Below the pieces are notes generated by a model. It was not told the origin of the DNA and made no database searches. It saw only the letters and a list, made by a program, of their open reading frames with translations. A program made the translations under genes and the position numbers. Below are positions 1 to 12,690 of a stretch of DNA of 64,000 nt, one piece after another; position 1 is the first letter of the stretch; each line of letters begins with the position of its first letter. The stretch is from Agelas oroides (lineage: Eukaryota > Porifera > Demospongiae > Agelasida > Agelasidae): positions 2,737,720-2,801,719 of the forward strand of contig OX422189.1 in NCBI GenBank assembly GCA_949130485.1, read 5' to 3'.

Positions 1-3000
1 AGCAGAGCAGAAGCAGAGTGAAACCAACAAATTTGTAGGAACGGAGACAGGCACTGCAAACGAGCAGGTGGATCGTGATGATGCCTATGAAGTTTTGAAA
101 ACTCTCAGGAATTCTGAACAAGAACCAATCATCATGGATCTACACCTGAACGATGTCCATGTACAAATGGAGCTCGACACAGGAGCCTCGGTGTCAGTTC
201 TCAACCAAGCTACTTACGAGAGAATCAGCAAGAATGGTGCATTGCCTCCACTTCAACCCCCTCAAGTCAAACTCAAGTCTTACACAGGAGAGGCCATTCC
301 AGTACTGGGAACCACGACCCTCAAAGCAAGGTACAAAGCAAAGAAATGCTATGTAGTAGTACATGTGGTTTCTGGGGACGGGCCAAATCTTTGGGGTAGG
401 AATTGGCTAACCTTGTTTGAGGTCAAGTTAAACAGCAACTGTCTAAACAGAGTGGAGCCTTCCCAAGCCTTGCAGACAGTGCTACAAAAACACTCCAAAG
501 TTTTTTCTGAGCAATTAGGCTGCTTCAATGGTCCACCAGTTCACCTGTATTTGGATGAGAAGGTGAAACCCAAATACCACAAGCCTAGGAAGGTACCATT
601 CTCTCTTAAAGAGAAAGTAGACAAAGAACTGGAGAGATTACAAGATGATGGCATCATTTCCCCCGTTAAGCACTCCAAGTGGGCAGCTCCAGTCGTACCA
701 GTACTTAAAAGGGATGGTACAGTACGGTTGTGCGGTGACTACAAGGTCACAGTGAACCAAGCACTCATTGCAGAGACCTACCCACTCCCAGTTGTGGATG
801 ACTTGTTGGCAGCTCTTGCCAGAGGCAAAGTGTTCTCAAGGCTTGACATGTCGAATGCATACTTACAGCTTCCTCTGGATGAGGCATCCCAACAGCATGT
901 CGTCATAAACACACACAAGGGACTTTTCAAGTATCATCGTCTACCATTCGGAGTATCCACTGCACCCTCCATTTTCCAGAGGTGTATGGACTCGGTACTG
1001 CAAGAATTGGAAGGGGTGGTTGCCTTCATCGACGACGTCCTGGTCACTGGAGAGACGGAGGAAGAACACCTCCAGAATTTAGATGCAGCACTTCAACGCT
1101 TGGAAGAGGCTGATTTCACACTCAAAAACATCAAATGTTCGTTCATGCAACCAGAGATCGACTTCTTGGGCTACCACATCGACGCAGACGGTCGACACCC
1201 GATGGATGAAAAGATTCGTGCCATAAAAGAGGCCCCTACACCCAAGAATGTGTCTGAGTTATGCGCTTTTCTCGGGCTGGTCAACTATTATAGCAAGTTC
1301 CTTCCCAACCTTTCAACAACACTGAGACCATTGTACATACTCTTGCTGAAGCACAGGAAGTGGACCTGGGGGGCGGAATAGGAGAAGGCCTTCAACGCAG
1401 CAAAGCAAGCTCTACAGCACAACTCCGTCCTGGTGCATTTCGACCCAAAGAAACAGTTGGTTCTAGCCTGCGATGCGTCACCCTATGGGATAGGAGCAGT
1501 GTTGTCCCATGTCATGGAGGATGGCACAGAGAGACCGATCACATACACTTCTCGAACACTCAATCAAGCTGAACAGAACTACTCCCAATTAGAGAGAGAG
1601 GCTTTAGCCATTGTCTCAGGCGTGAAGAAGTTTCATCCGTATTTGTACGGCAGGCAGTTTACAATCCAGTCAGATCACAAACCTCTCTCCTTTTTGTTTC
1701 ACGAGTCCAAGTCTATTCCTCCCATGGCATCATCACGAGTGCAGAGATGGGCATTAGCTCTTTCAGCCTACCAGTACAATATCGAGTACAAGGCAGGAAG
1801 TCGCCTTTGTCATGCTGATGGGTTCAGTAGACTTCCACAACCTGCAACCATCATAAATGATGGGCAAACTCCTGAAATGACCTTCCTGATCAACCATCTC
1901 TCTTCAACTTGTATGACTGCTTCGCACATCAAAGAATAGACAAGCAAAGACAAGACCTTGTCCCAAGTGAAACGATTCATTCTCATAGGCTGGCCGGAAA
2001 ACCTGAAAGACAAAGAGTTGAAACCATTTTTCACCCGCAGAGATGAACTCTCACTTTTAGACGGATGTGTACTCTGGGGCACTCGCGTAATTGTACCTCC
2101 TCAAGGAAGCAAAGCAATTCTAAATGAACTTCACAAGACTCATCCCGGTGCAAGTCGTATGAAGACGTTGGCCAGAGCATATATTTGGTGGCCGAACATG
2201 GACGCTGACATTGAACAGTTAGTCCGCGCATGCTCGGTTTGCCAGGAATCGCGTCCAGCTCCACCCTCTGCTCCACTCCATCCTTGGAGTTGGCCCAGTG
2301 AACCTTGGTCTCGCCTTCACATAGACTTCACGGGTCCCTTCATGGGGAAAATGTACCTCGTACTGGTTGACGCCCATTCTAAGTGGATGGATGTGGAAAT
2401 CATGTCGCAAATCACAGCCTCACAGACAATTGAGAAACTGAGATTGATTTTCGCTGTCCATGGACTGCCCAAGAAAATTGTGTCAGACAATGGACCAACA
2501 TTCACTAGTCAAGAATTTCAAGAGTTCATGGAAAGAAATGGTATTGTCCACGTGAAATCTGCACCGTATCACCCCTCATCAAATGGGTTAGCCGAAAGGG
2601 CAGTGAGATCATTTAAGCAAGGTTTAATGTCAATAACTGGAAAGTCTGTCCAAGAGAAATTGTCCAAATTCCTTCTAAAATATCGCATTACACCTCACTC
2701 AACCACCGGAATTCCACCAGCTGAAATGCTGATGAAGCGTCGTTTGCGTACAAAGCTAGATTTTCTTTACCCGGATGTGAACAAGAGAGTTGTACAGCAA
2801 CAGGAAAAACAGAAAGAGACTCACGATAACTCATTTCCTATTCGCACCTTCAAAGCTGGAGATCTTGTTTACACTGAAAATTTTACTTCATCTCCGAGAT
2901 GGATTCCAGCCACTGTGTTGCATTCCACTGGTCCTTTGTCATATCTCGTGAAGACTACAGATGGTAGAGAGATTCGTCGTCATGTGGACAATCTACGTGC

Positions 3001-3394
3001 TCGATATCAGACTCAGTCTGTGAACACTGAACACAAGAACTCCGATTTGATTGATCCTCTGATTTTTCCTGATTCTCCTGAACCGGTTGTGGACTCAACA
3101 CCTCAAAGTTCACCAGTTGTTACTGAACCTAGGGGACCTCGACGTTCAAATCGAACCCATCATCCCCCTGACTATTACAGCAAGTAGGAATTTGAGGGGG
3201 GTGAGATGAGGTAACCGTTATTAACTGTGACAGGAACTAGTAGTGTAATTTAGTTATTGTATTTGTGTGACGTCATTAATGGTACCTTATTTAAGATCAT
3301 GTATGAGCTCTTTTATTCATTCTTTCCTTGTACTCGTGTCGTTTGAGATGAATGGCGATCTAATGTAGTTAAGGTCTAAGACTAAGTTACTACA
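1..3394 (+). mobile_element. Ty3/gypsy LTR retroelement, 3' portion (fossil)
   Basis: The order of parts is that of a Ty3/gypsy pol: an aspartic protease region (LDTGASVSVL, about 175-210), reverse transcriptase with a FIDD box (about 520-1300), RNase H (about 1430-1830) and an integrase with an HHCC-like zinc region and DDE-type core (about 2090-3000). It ends at a polypurine tract (about 3190-3201) and a right LTR. The 5' LTR, primer site and gag lie outside the window. The coding region is broken in about two places and otherwise well preserved, so it looks fairly young. Family assignment rests on domain order and motifs; a Mag/K02A2.6-like clade is possible but not shown. Confidence 0.9.
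3202..3394 (+). repeat. Right LTR of the Ty3/gypsy element
   Basis: The 193-bp segment starts with TG directly after a G-rich polypurine tract and ends with CA (TTACTACA), as LTRs do. It contains a TTATTTAAG box that could serve as a promoter TATA. The partner LTR is outside the window, so age cannot be estimated from LTR divergence. Confidence 0.7.
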
Positions 3395-4113
3395 GAACCC
3401 TCTAAAACCAACCAAACTAGATGGGAATGACACCACAACAATTTCACACCATCCCTACATCTTGTGCCATTTTGCCAACTATGCACACCACAAAACTCTC
3501 TAGTCTATTCACACCCACTAAATGAACACTGAACAATGTACAGCCTTCTACATAAAAGACAATCCACATTTGCCATGTTCAGCAGCAATAAAATTTCACA
3601 ACATAACTTACTCCAACATACCATACAGACCCAGCTCATGCACTCCACTGTTTCTACATTCAAGACTAGTCTCGCAAGCCAGATCCTTTCCGTTCCACAG
3701 CACTGATCGCTTTCAGTATCGGCATGCAGAGGAAGGAGCTAAGAACCGTCATAAATTCAAACACTTCGAAGTGAAATTGAAAATCCAAACATCAAACTTC
3801 TTCCCTCCGCGTGCCGCATACTAAAAGCGATCAGCGCTGCGCGGAAAGGGTCTGGCTTGCGAGACTACTCCAAGACAGACCATATCTGCCATGGTCAGTA
3901 TAGCAACTACATTGCAGCCACCCACAACATAACTCACATTAACATGCACTCCACACCCAGCACTACCCACCCCACTGCCTTCCACAACCCTCCTATGCAC
4001 ACAACTAACAAACACAAAGCATATATATAGTTGGTAAAATGGCACAAGATGTGGGATGGTGTGAAATTGTTGTGGTGTCATTCCCATCTAGTTTGGTTGG
4101 TTTTTGAGGGTTC
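3395..4113. mobile_element. TIR element, about 720 bp, abutting the LTR
   Basis: The first roughly 95 bases (starting GAACCCTC, then AACCAACCAAACTAGATGGG) are repeated in inverted orientation at about 4020-4113, nearly perfectly. There is no transposase ORF, so it is non-autonomous. A second, unrelated foldback sits inside it at 3667-3867. Its left end coincides with the last base of the LTR, so one of the two inserted at the edge of the other. No target duplication is evident and the superfamily is unknown. Confidence 0.75.
3667..3867. mobile_element. TAGTCTC-family foldback MITE, 201 bp
   Basis: The ends are TAGTCTCGCAAGCCAGA and its complement, with arms extending about 50 bp. The flanks ATTCAAGAC (3658-3666) and CTCCAAGAC (3868-3876) agree at 7 of 9 positions, an eroded 9-bp target duplication. 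It is nested inside the 3395-4113 TIR element. Confidence 0.75.
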
Positions 4114-4659
4114 CATCCCTACATGCACTTGTTTTCATGCAGAAAACTTTTTTGTGACTTGTTAAAATGATTTCTCTTGCATTGTCTAAATATAATCTAG
4201 CACCTAAATGGTGATGTGCATGATTAACAGACATTTTTCCCATGCTGAAGGGAGCGTTAACACAATGTTGAATGTTAAACGATTTCATAGCACGTTACTA
4301 TGACAAAGAAGCACTGTAAATACAATCCAATACTCAGCTATAACTCCTGCACTGAGTATTTGTACTAACATATTGATCTGTGAAATACGAGGTAGTATTA
4401 AATGCTGAAGGTGATCAGTGTTTTCAGAGTCAGCCACAGTGGTGTTGCTACTAAAATGTTTTTAGTGTTTGACAGAATTCTGTGGTGACCACTGTGGAAT
4501 GATAACAGTAAACAGGTTTGTATCTGAAACAGGCTGTCTATAATTACCATTCCAGTGGTTATGCTATTAAACAACAGTGAGAACTCACAATACAGTGGGT
4601 GGTTTCAACTTCCATTTTTAGTTTGTTAAATGAGAACAGCTGTCTGTATCTGTACGTCA
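4114..4659. other. Intergenic, no gene seen
   Basis: This stretch is AT-rich, without splice-supported exons or clear repeats. Confidence 0.5.
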
Positions 4660-5199
4660 CTGTCAAAAATTGCTGTTTTAGCAAATAATACAATCGTGTG
4701 ACTATCCTTCCTATGCTAATCCAAAAGATGTAGTGCTTGTAAAACATTTTGTGGGAGGCTAGTAAAGTTCATTCAAGTGCAGCTCCCACTGTATGAATTC
4801 TTTTCTAGCACTACTATGTGTAGTAAGCATAGCCTCGTTCCCAGGCCCCGCCCAGCTTTCCGTCGCTTGCAGTACGGAAAAGCGGTAGAGGGCCTGGAAT
4901 AATTCATCACGTGAGTGACGTAGGGTAGAGAGAAGGGTAGAGAGGACTTAATTGAGCGTAGGCGGATCGTCGATGTGCCCACGCACGTAGTTGATCGATA
5001 ATCGACAGTACACGTAGCTGCTTTTTAGTAGGAGCCCATTCTGGCAGTTTTTTCGAACAATAAGCGCAGAGAAAACTTGAGCAAAGCCTAGGAAATGGCC
5101 GCCTTGGCGTTTGGGAACGAGGCTATAGTAAGCAGAGTAATGCAATTGTAGTAACCAAATACTTTGCTAATTATAAAAATAACAACATTGTCTTTGCAG
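4660..5199. mobile_element. TGTAAAAACA-family MITE, split by a second element
   Basis: Both halves match the 44397-44631 element: the left half carries GTGTGACTATCCTTCCTA, TGTAGTGCTTGTAAAA and CAGCTCCCACTG; the right half carries TTGTAGTAACCAAATACTTT. The copy is interrupted by the 4830-5125 element and its 9-bp target duplication. A third, truncated copy is at 52305-52430. Confidence 0.75.
4830..5125. mobile_element. TAGCCTC-family foldback MITE, 296 bp, perfect 9-bp TSD
   Basis: It begins TAGCCTCGTTCCCAGGC and ends with a matching inverted terminus (TTGGGAACGAGGCTA). It is flanked on both sides by TAGTAAGCA (4821-4829 and 5126-5134), a perfect 9-bp direct repeat. The length of the duplication and the long arms suggest a MULE-type non-autonomous element. 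It landed inside an older MITE. Confidence 0.9.
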
Positions 5200-5223
5200 T
5201 TATAACAATAGTAGGCATTGGCA

Positions 5224-7906
5224 ATGTCATTGATCACTGTGACTGTCTTGTTGGTGGTTGGCAGCTGCAACTGGACACCAGCTGAAGGACAGACATCATG
5301 CTCCCTCTCAGGTGGTAAAAATAAACAGCTGTGTGTGTTGTGCTTGCTATGCTAAATACTTTCACTCTCTACTGTTACAAGTTTACTGTGATAGATGAAC
5401 AATAACGGCACAAATGAAAACACCAGTACAGTAGAATGTCCTTATTTTAATGCCTGGTTTTCCTGCATGTGCTTGGAGTTTAATGAAACACTATCACCTC
5501 AGCTTACTAAACATTCTCAACTGTCAGGGTGGCATCATAGCATGGCAATTGCAAAGAACTAGTTTAAGCCCAGCTCTCAACTGTTACAGTAACATTTAAC
5601 ATCTACATGACTGAAAGAGGTGGTGAGTCTCCCCTGCATGCAACTCAGTGACCCGGCAACAAATAATGGAGCCCACCCTACCCTATTGAGCTACACTATC
5701 TCACACCAGAGGGTAAAAAGATGGTCTAGTTTGACAGACTATATAAGGCCATCTTCACTGGCCTCCAATGCAGCACACAGTATATCATGACTGTAGTGAC
5801 CACTGCTGGAGAACAAAATACTGCACATGTAATATCACATACAAGGTGGCTGTTTTAAACACATGGTATCTACCGCTGTAGGTCCACAAAGCCTCTCAGC
5901 AGCTGTGCTGTCTCCTACATCAGTCCACTTGACCTGGGTGACTCCCTGTCACACACAGCAATACCACATCTACTACAAGGGGACATGTGGGGCCTATGTT
6001 GATGAGGGCAGGTTGGATACAGAACATCAGGAGCACACATTTGATGAGCTCCAAGAAGGCATAAACTATACTTTCATTGTCAACCAAACTGGATTAAGTG
6101 GCGGTAGAGTGCTCTCTATTGGCCCAGTTTATGCAAGGACCTTCACAGCAGGTATGATGAAAAGCTTACTAATTCATTTAAGACCGCCAAACTAGCACCT
6201 CTTACATACTCAGTCCCTTCAGGAGCTCCACATTCACTGGAGGGCATGTTTGTACAACCCACTGAAGTGTCCCTCAGGTGGAGAGAAGTACCTTGTATCC
6301 ATCAAAATGGGCCAATTACTGGCTACATTGTATGGTACTATATAACTTTTGGGGCTGACAGCGGTGTGCAGCAGAACACGTCGGTAACAACAGGTGTCGT
6401 CATTGATGGTCTTACTCCAAACACTGAGTATAGTCTCCAAGTGGCAGCAGTCAATATCAATGGTACTGGCCCATTCAGTGAACCCATCACCCTGGGAGGT
6501 AAACAATCACAGTATCTAACTCTTGGATACATGCATGGTCATGCACAATTAGTTAGGTATGTTTCATTTGCAAATATACTATAGGACATAAAAATATTGC
6601 TGCATGATTACTGGATATTTCTTTATCAATTAGAACAAAATTGGGCTAACTGTGTAGTAGCTAAAATAGACCCAAGTAATTTTGTTCCTGGAGCTACTGG
6701 CTCATTGCTTCATGGGGATAAAGCTGCATGCACTTGCAGTCACATATGATCGAATATATTAGCTCAATCACTCCCAGCCCAATCACCATACATCTGTAGT
6801 GAAGCTCAAATGAGCTAATACCAAACATTCAGTGTTGTACTCAATGCACAATTAAGATAGCTTCAACAAGTATATCAGTTACCAATGAGGGAACAAACAG
6901 ACCAGTATATATATCACTGTAAAAACAGATTGTTTGTTTCAACCACAGAGTGGTTACCCTGGTTGTGCATGGCTTATTTTGGTATCAGGAGGCTAATGGT
7001 ATAAAACAGGAAGGAGGTAGTTTCCTTGTTGTTTTCTCCTCTTTTCCTTATTCCAGAATGAGGAAAAGAGGAGGAAACAACAAGGAAACTGGTATCTTAT
7101 ACAACCTAGCCTCTAGTACCAAAGTACCATGCAACCAGGGTGACCACTCTGTAGTTAAAACAACCAATCTGTTTTTACATATAAATAGCAGTATATACCG
7201 TCTCCCACTACATTAGCAATGGAGTGTATGTTTGACCCTGTGCTAAAAGTCATCTTTACAAAGAATAACATTGATGTTTATTTATCTTGCATGGATACTC
7301 ATCATCAAGGATCTAAAGCACAAAAATGGGCAGCAGCAGGAGTTGCAATAGCAGTAGTGGTGGTCCTCCTGATAGTGGCTGTTGTGCAGTGTGCAGTCAT
7401 CTGGCACATGTGGAGGTAAAAGCTTGACATTTATTGTCCCAGTAAAGTTTGTTAGAGTTATCTGCTTTTGCATACAGGATAAACAGCCAGTAACAGAATT
7501 AGTCATCCTGCATGTTTGCTTTTCAGTCTGGAGTCTGGCGCATGTTGAGGTATATAAGCTTGATGTTTACAGTCATAGTAACTGTCTGCTGATTTCTCTC
7601 TTTGTGCTACAGACCAACCACTAGGAAAAAGAGTCAAGCACAGAGGTATTGATCTAAACAAATCAGTTATTGGCACATGTTTGTACTTATTCTATATCAG
7701 TGCATCCACAACTATTAGGAGGTAGTGATTGAAGGGCAAGATATAATTTTCAGCCAAAATTATTAGAGAAGTGTAATTTATCACTTTTTTGTTGTAGGGC
7801 CATGACAAAGACTGAGATTCCTATGAAGGAGTGTTCAGCCTATGGACAGGTTGACCCAAATGGTGAAAGGAGTGAAGAAACCTCCCTTTATGCACTCCCA
7901 CGGTGA
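5224..7906 (+). CDS. Fibronectin type III single-pass membrane protein, possibly decaying
   Basis: Not assigned to a named gene. Supported exons: 5224-5311 (signal peptide, MSLITVTVLLVVGSC), 5882-6151 and 6223-6498 (one FN3 domain each, both phase 1-1 as is usual for FN3), 7310-7415 (transmembrane helix, AVVVVLLIVAVV), 7613-7645 and 7798-7906 (short basic then acidic tail ending TSLYALPR and a stop). The type I layout puts the FN3 domains outside the cell. The tail holds SAYGQV, an ITIM-like tyrosine motif. Between exon 1 and the first good FN3 exon, about 5600-5842 resembles another FN3 domain (CSTQYIMTVVTTAGEQNT) but has an in-frame TAG before it, a frame change and no donor of the required phase. 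So either this domain is dead or my exon model is incomplete. The gene is full of MITEs. Confidence 0.7.
6917..7178. mobile_element. TIR MITE in an intron of the FN3 gene
   Basis: The left end TGTAAAAACAGATTG and right end CAATCTGTTTTTACA are inverted copies. The arms continue inward past GTGGTTACCCTGGTTG for more than 100 bp. The termini resemble those of the 4660-5199 family but the interior differs. No ORF. Confidence 0.7.
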
Positions 7907-8935
7907 TTGCATGATGCACTTTCTAGCCACTATAGCTACATGTACATGTACATACACTCACAAATGGTGTGTTGGTAGACATGTCAGTATGATAATGGCT
8001 CATGCATGTCACCATACTATTATACCACTTAATATACCAGTTGAATGGTATAGGAGAGTTTTTTTTTTTTTTTGTTAAAGATCAAACTCTGTCAAGTTTG
8101 TAAGATTCATGTATTGGAAATCTAGTGATGTTAATAGCCATGAGTTATTACTTCAAGCTTCGCTTCCATCAGACTACAAGACTAGAATGAGTAAAATATT
8201 GAGTTGGAGAGTCAGCTATAACTATTGATACAATGGGTGTGTGCCAGTGTTCTTCAGTATGTTACTGCACTGCATAATGAAATAGCAGCATCGATCACCG
8301 TTGATGTAAGGATTTTCCAGCCAACATGTCTGCAAAGTGGTATATATAAGTACATGGTGCATGGATTCAAGTGTTCCACAGTTACAGAATGTGTGCCATC
8401 ACAATTTATAGGTAGCTAGGCTGAGTTTACATGGTGATTTATTCATGGCAATCCTTATGCTATATAGCTACTTCAATGTATATAATATTTGCTGAATTTT
8501 CAAGTGAGTATATGTACTCTCATGCTAGGAGGGAAAATACAACACTGTGAACAATTTCACAGCATCGTAGCAGTGCACACTAATAACACAGTGAAAGTAT
8601 AACTCATGCACACACATATGATTGTGTGATATAATACTACAGAACATTGTGAGTCATGGAAAGTCAAGCTTGATTGTGACTATGCCATTGGGTAAATCCA
8701 ATCCAGTTTGGCAGAGAGTTGAAACCACGCAAGTAGCAATAGAGTGTCATGAAAGTAGATTTATGTTGAACTAACTGGAGTTGACTACCAACCTGAGGAA
8801 GGTTTCTGATGATGTATAGAGCTTGTGGGCCATACAATAGCAACCTTGCAATGCAGCACAAAATACACCATCTTTGTTCAGGGTGGTCGTGTTGGTATAA
8901 TGAGTGCCTTCAGGGTGGCAATGTTCTTGCTACTA
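7907..8935. other. Intergenic, no gene seen
   Basis: The FN3 gene's 3' side contains a T-run (about 8059-8074) and AT-rich sequence. I see no splice-supported exon on either strand. Confidence 0.45.
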
Positions 8936-10200
8936 ACCACAGTAGTTGTGAATTGAAGAGACTTGGCATATCGATGCCGGGTGCTTTGTTAGCCGCAACC
9001 AGATGGAGAAGATAAGGTGAATCCATGTCAGTTGCCTTGTGGACTTTGGATTTCCTCAAGGTGGCTGCAACCTCCTCCTCCTGAAGTGAAGGGAGGTCTC
9101 AATCTGTTTTAGGGTTGGTGGACGTAATGGCATAGAGGAGTGAGGCAGTTGAGACAAAGTGTGTGTTTAACTTGTCAGCAATGAGAGAGGGTGATGTCAG
9201 AGAGAGAGGTAATATTGAGTTGGGATAAGCTATTCTTAAATTTGCGACTAAGTGCTTTGTTGAACTCGGACCACACTCTCCTGGATTGCTTCTGAAGACT
9301 TATATAGACACACTTTCTCAAGGTTCTCCTTCTTAGCTTTGTAGGGCCTCTTCTACTGTATTCTTGAGTCTGCAATAGCAAGCCCAGTCCAATAGGTCAC
9401 GAGTGTTTCAGAACTCCTTTCGGTAGCAGTTTCTGAATCTCATGGGCATCCAGATATCACTGTTGATCCATTTCAGGCTTTGCTGCCTGTTTGTCCCTTT
9501 GACTAATGGAGTATGGGCTGACACAATGTCCAAAAAGAGGGTCTTCCAGTAATCCCACATATGATCAACAGACTCAAGAATCTTGAGAATGCCCCAAGGA
9601 GCACATCAAAGTTTATTCGAGTTGGGGTTGAGATGCGTTGTGAGAGCTAGTCAAATGTGAATTTGTGAGTAGGAAAGTTTGGGAAAAAGAATATTACAAT
9701 TGAAGTCAAGGGTCTTCTATAGTTCTAATGTTGCAAGCTCAAGCATTACAATGATGTCATTCATAAAGGAACAGTCAGCATTTGGGGGCCTGTAAATATT
9801 GCATAATAGAAGAGTTGATCTCTGAGTATGAACTTCCAGCCATATTGCCTCAAAGTGCTCATTCTCTAAGTCAGATTTTCTCCAGCACCAGGGAATGAGG
9901 AACATGTACAAGTAGCTACTTCACCACCCCTTCCATGCTGTCTGTCTCTTCTGAAAAGTCTGTACTGATCAACTGAAAATAAGGCATCAGGAACCGAACC
10001 ATTGCGCCAGGTCTTGCTCATCCCCACGATGATTGAGGATGACAGAAGAAAGCCAAATGGTTCATCCTGCTTTGCTATCAGTGATTGTATACATTCATGT
10101 AGGCCAGTTAATTCCATGGGAGAAAAGGACAGATGTGGTAGGGTGTTAGTATCACTTGCATTGAAGGTTGGGGTTAGCATTAATAAGAAAGGAGTCACTT
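8936..10200 (-). mobile_element. Non-LTR retrotransposon (LINE) fragment, 5' part
   Basis: Read on the minus strand, 10200-9720 encodes pieces of an APE-type endonuclease (DALFSVDQYRLFRRDRQ, then LLLCNIYRPPNAD). About 9380-8940 encodes the linker before reverse transcriptase (HFVSTASLL, LQEEEVAATLRKSKV). The frame is broken repeatedly by frameshifts and stops, and the reverse transcriptase core is missing. This is a dead copy of a Jockey/CR1-like element; the clade is inferred from general motif style only. Confidence 0.75.
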
Positions 10201-10782
10201 TACGTGCTGCCTACTGAGCTGTTCAGACCAGAATTGAAGTAGCTATGAGTCAGTTGGGGGAGGTAAGCAGCATACAAGATACAGCCACCCATCACAGCAC
10301 TGCCCTAGCTTTCTATATTCATAGGTGCTGACTCCTGTGCATTTCATGTGTCACCATTTGTCACAACCATCATAAAACAGTCCTCAGTATACTGTAGATA
10401 CCACAGGTTTACGAGTCACACATTTCACATGGAAAATGCGCTGGCCCTGAGTTAACTTTGACATCCCCAGACACCAGAAGTATGCAAACAATGAGCCAAC
10501 TTACTAAGGCAGGGCCTGAGGTGGAGAAAGGGTTAGCTAAATTTTGTGGGTAGCTAGGTAGTTACTTGCCCTCATAACACATGCGCAGAAACTATCTCAT
10601 CCCTTTGCCCAAGAAGGCAGTCTGCAAGAGGCCTATCAAAGTTATTTCGCCAACATGCTCCTGTGCGCCCAGCTGTCAGCGCCCAGCCGTCCATGCCCCC
10701 CCCCCCCCCCCCCCCCCGGCGAGTGCCAGCGAGGTCCTCGGCAAGGTCCTCGCCCTGCGTTTGTGATTATGGAAGTAGGCGG
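10201..10782. other. Intergenic with a poly-C tract
   Basis: No gene is visible. A run of 22 C residues lies at 10696-10717. Similar long C or G runs occur at about 13090, 13852, 15162 and 52550. Confidence 0.6.
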
Positions 10783-11515
10783 AACTTAAGGTGGCACGGT
10801 CGTCCCTCGGCGGAGGTTAACGAAAACATAAACTTGGGTTACAGTCAGGACCAGGGTTACTCCTAGTTTCAGGGTTAGGGTTTGGTTTAGGGCAATCTTG
10901 CTTTGCCTAATTTTAAAAAGGGTTTTAGTAGCTTATTAATATATTCATGAACCCAAAATTGCCACTCGATGGACGCATCTACACGCTCACTGTAGGTAGC
11001 GTCCCAACCACCAATGTATCTCAAATCAATCTATGCCAGCTTTTGTTCAAAGCTACTCTCAAAGTCAGGCTAGACTCATGTTTGTCACTACTCTTGGAAT
11101 GGACAACTTTGACTGCACCAAAATGAATGCACATTTCGAAAAATTCACAGCTTGTCTACGGGAGGGGCTCATTCACGAGTGGAAGCAAGCATTACTAGCC
11201 CCACCTCTCCCCCTTATGTCGCTAAACAACTCACGGCTCTGTTCCACACACAGCCACCGTTCAGCTCCCTTGTCTGTCAGACTGTAGCACAAACGATAAA
11301 TTGCGTATTCTAGTTAAAGCCCAGCCCAGCACTCGAAGCACCTGGCCACGGTCACCAACTAGACTAGGCATACGGCCGCGAGACCTGGGCCTACTCAACA
11401 AATACAGTCTTGGCCACTGTGGCCTTTCTGCTGCTTCTAGACACAAGCTTGCTTTCACAAGCAGGCATCACGCACTACTCACAGCTACTGACACTACAGC
11501 ACTCTACTAAACTCC

Positions 11516-11551
<36 letters not shown>

Positions 11552-11818
11552 TAAGTCGATCTAAGCTTATCTTCAAAGTTCCGAGCACCACATGAAGGGT
11601 GCCGCCAGGCCACATCTTAACTAACTTAATTATAAACTGATTATTGGATGGCAATGCCGACAGGAAATGGGGAAAATCCCCAATTTTACGGACCGTGAAC
11701 GGTTTGAGACTCCCAAAATGGAATGTGCGCTAAAATTTTAACAAGACAAAGAAGACTATCAACTTGGATTCCAGGTTTGTTGACCTTGAAAATGCAGGGT
11801 ACCGTGCCACCTTAAGTT
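10783..11818. mobile_element. TIR element, about 1.03 kb, possible TTAA target
   Basis: The ends AACTTAAGGTGGCACGGT and their exact complement form an 18-bp perfect inverted repeat. TTAA is present inside both ends (10786-10789 and 11812-11815), so the true element may be 10790-11811 with a TTAA duplication, as for piggyBac or Kolobok. There is no transposase; the interior holds a roughly 30-T run (11521-11550) and only short ORFs. Superfamily uncertain. Confidence 0.7.
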
Positions 11819-12365
11819 GCTTGTGCATGTGCAAATATACAGAGCCAAGAGACACGTGGGTGAGTTGAATCATGTTCAGTCTAGCCGGATGACTGTTAGG
11901 AATTTTGCTTCGTCCAAATGAACGCAGGATATCGTAGGAGAGTTGTGGAGAGTGCCCGGGGAGAACACACCAATTGGCAAGACCTGAGGAGAGAGATGCA
12001 AGTTTACGTTCAAACAGTAGCTTGAAAGATTTGCTGCTTTAAATGACTGTTTCCAGGAACTACCGTTAGCTACCAACATTACTTTTCATGTGCTGAGTGT
12101 TCCTGAAAGCTGGTAAGGAAGGTGTCTACACTCACTCTGGTCCCTCAGTGGCACCTCAGTGGTGACAAGACTTCTGAAAAAGGAGCTTGGGAACCATTGA
12201 TTGCAGTGGGGAACCACTGAACCAAGACTATATACGTTTGTTAACTCTGGCCCTGGAAGAGAAGGCAATGTACAAGAATTTGGCAAAAAGCTGGATGCAT
12301 GACAAAATAGTGGATGGATCCTCTTTGGGAAATTCACCTGAAAGGGAGCAGCCCACACTCTTAAA
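11819..12365. other. Intergenic, no gene seen
   Basis: Unique-looking sequence. Short open frames here lack splice context or recognisable motifs. Confidence 0.4.
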
Positions 12366-12690
12366 AATTTGGTGTCAAATAGCACCTTCAATATTCATGG
12401 TGAGTGAAGGGGGTGTTACTGCAGCACCATAGGAGGGTTATAACACCCCAAAAGGTGTCATATTGATGCTAAGTGTCATCCCAACACTCAAGGTGCTTTG
12501 TAACACCCTCTTTGCTAGGGTATTATCACTAAATTGGGGTGCTAAAATGCTCGGTGAGGTGTTGGAGGTGATAATTACCACTTCCTGCCACGTTTAACAC
12601 CCCTCCTGGGGTGTTAAACGTGATAATTACCACTTGCTAGCACCTTTAACACCCCCACGATATTTTTAACACTCCGAATAGGGGGTGTTA
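12366..12690. repeat. Palindromic GGTGTTA / TAACACC repeat cluster
   Basis: The motif GGTGTTA and its complement occur about ten times in both orientations, including a direct internal repeat of GTGATAATTACCACTT and two copies of the GTTAAACGTG type. It is probably a non-autonomous DNA element built of subterminal inverted repeats. Exact ends and target duplication could not be fixed. Confidence 0.55.

Noticed and set aside
10783-11818. piggyBac element
   Set aside because: TTAA is present at both ends but the next bases (GGTGGCACGG) are not the usual piggyBac terminus, and there is no transposase. Left as an unassigned TIR element.
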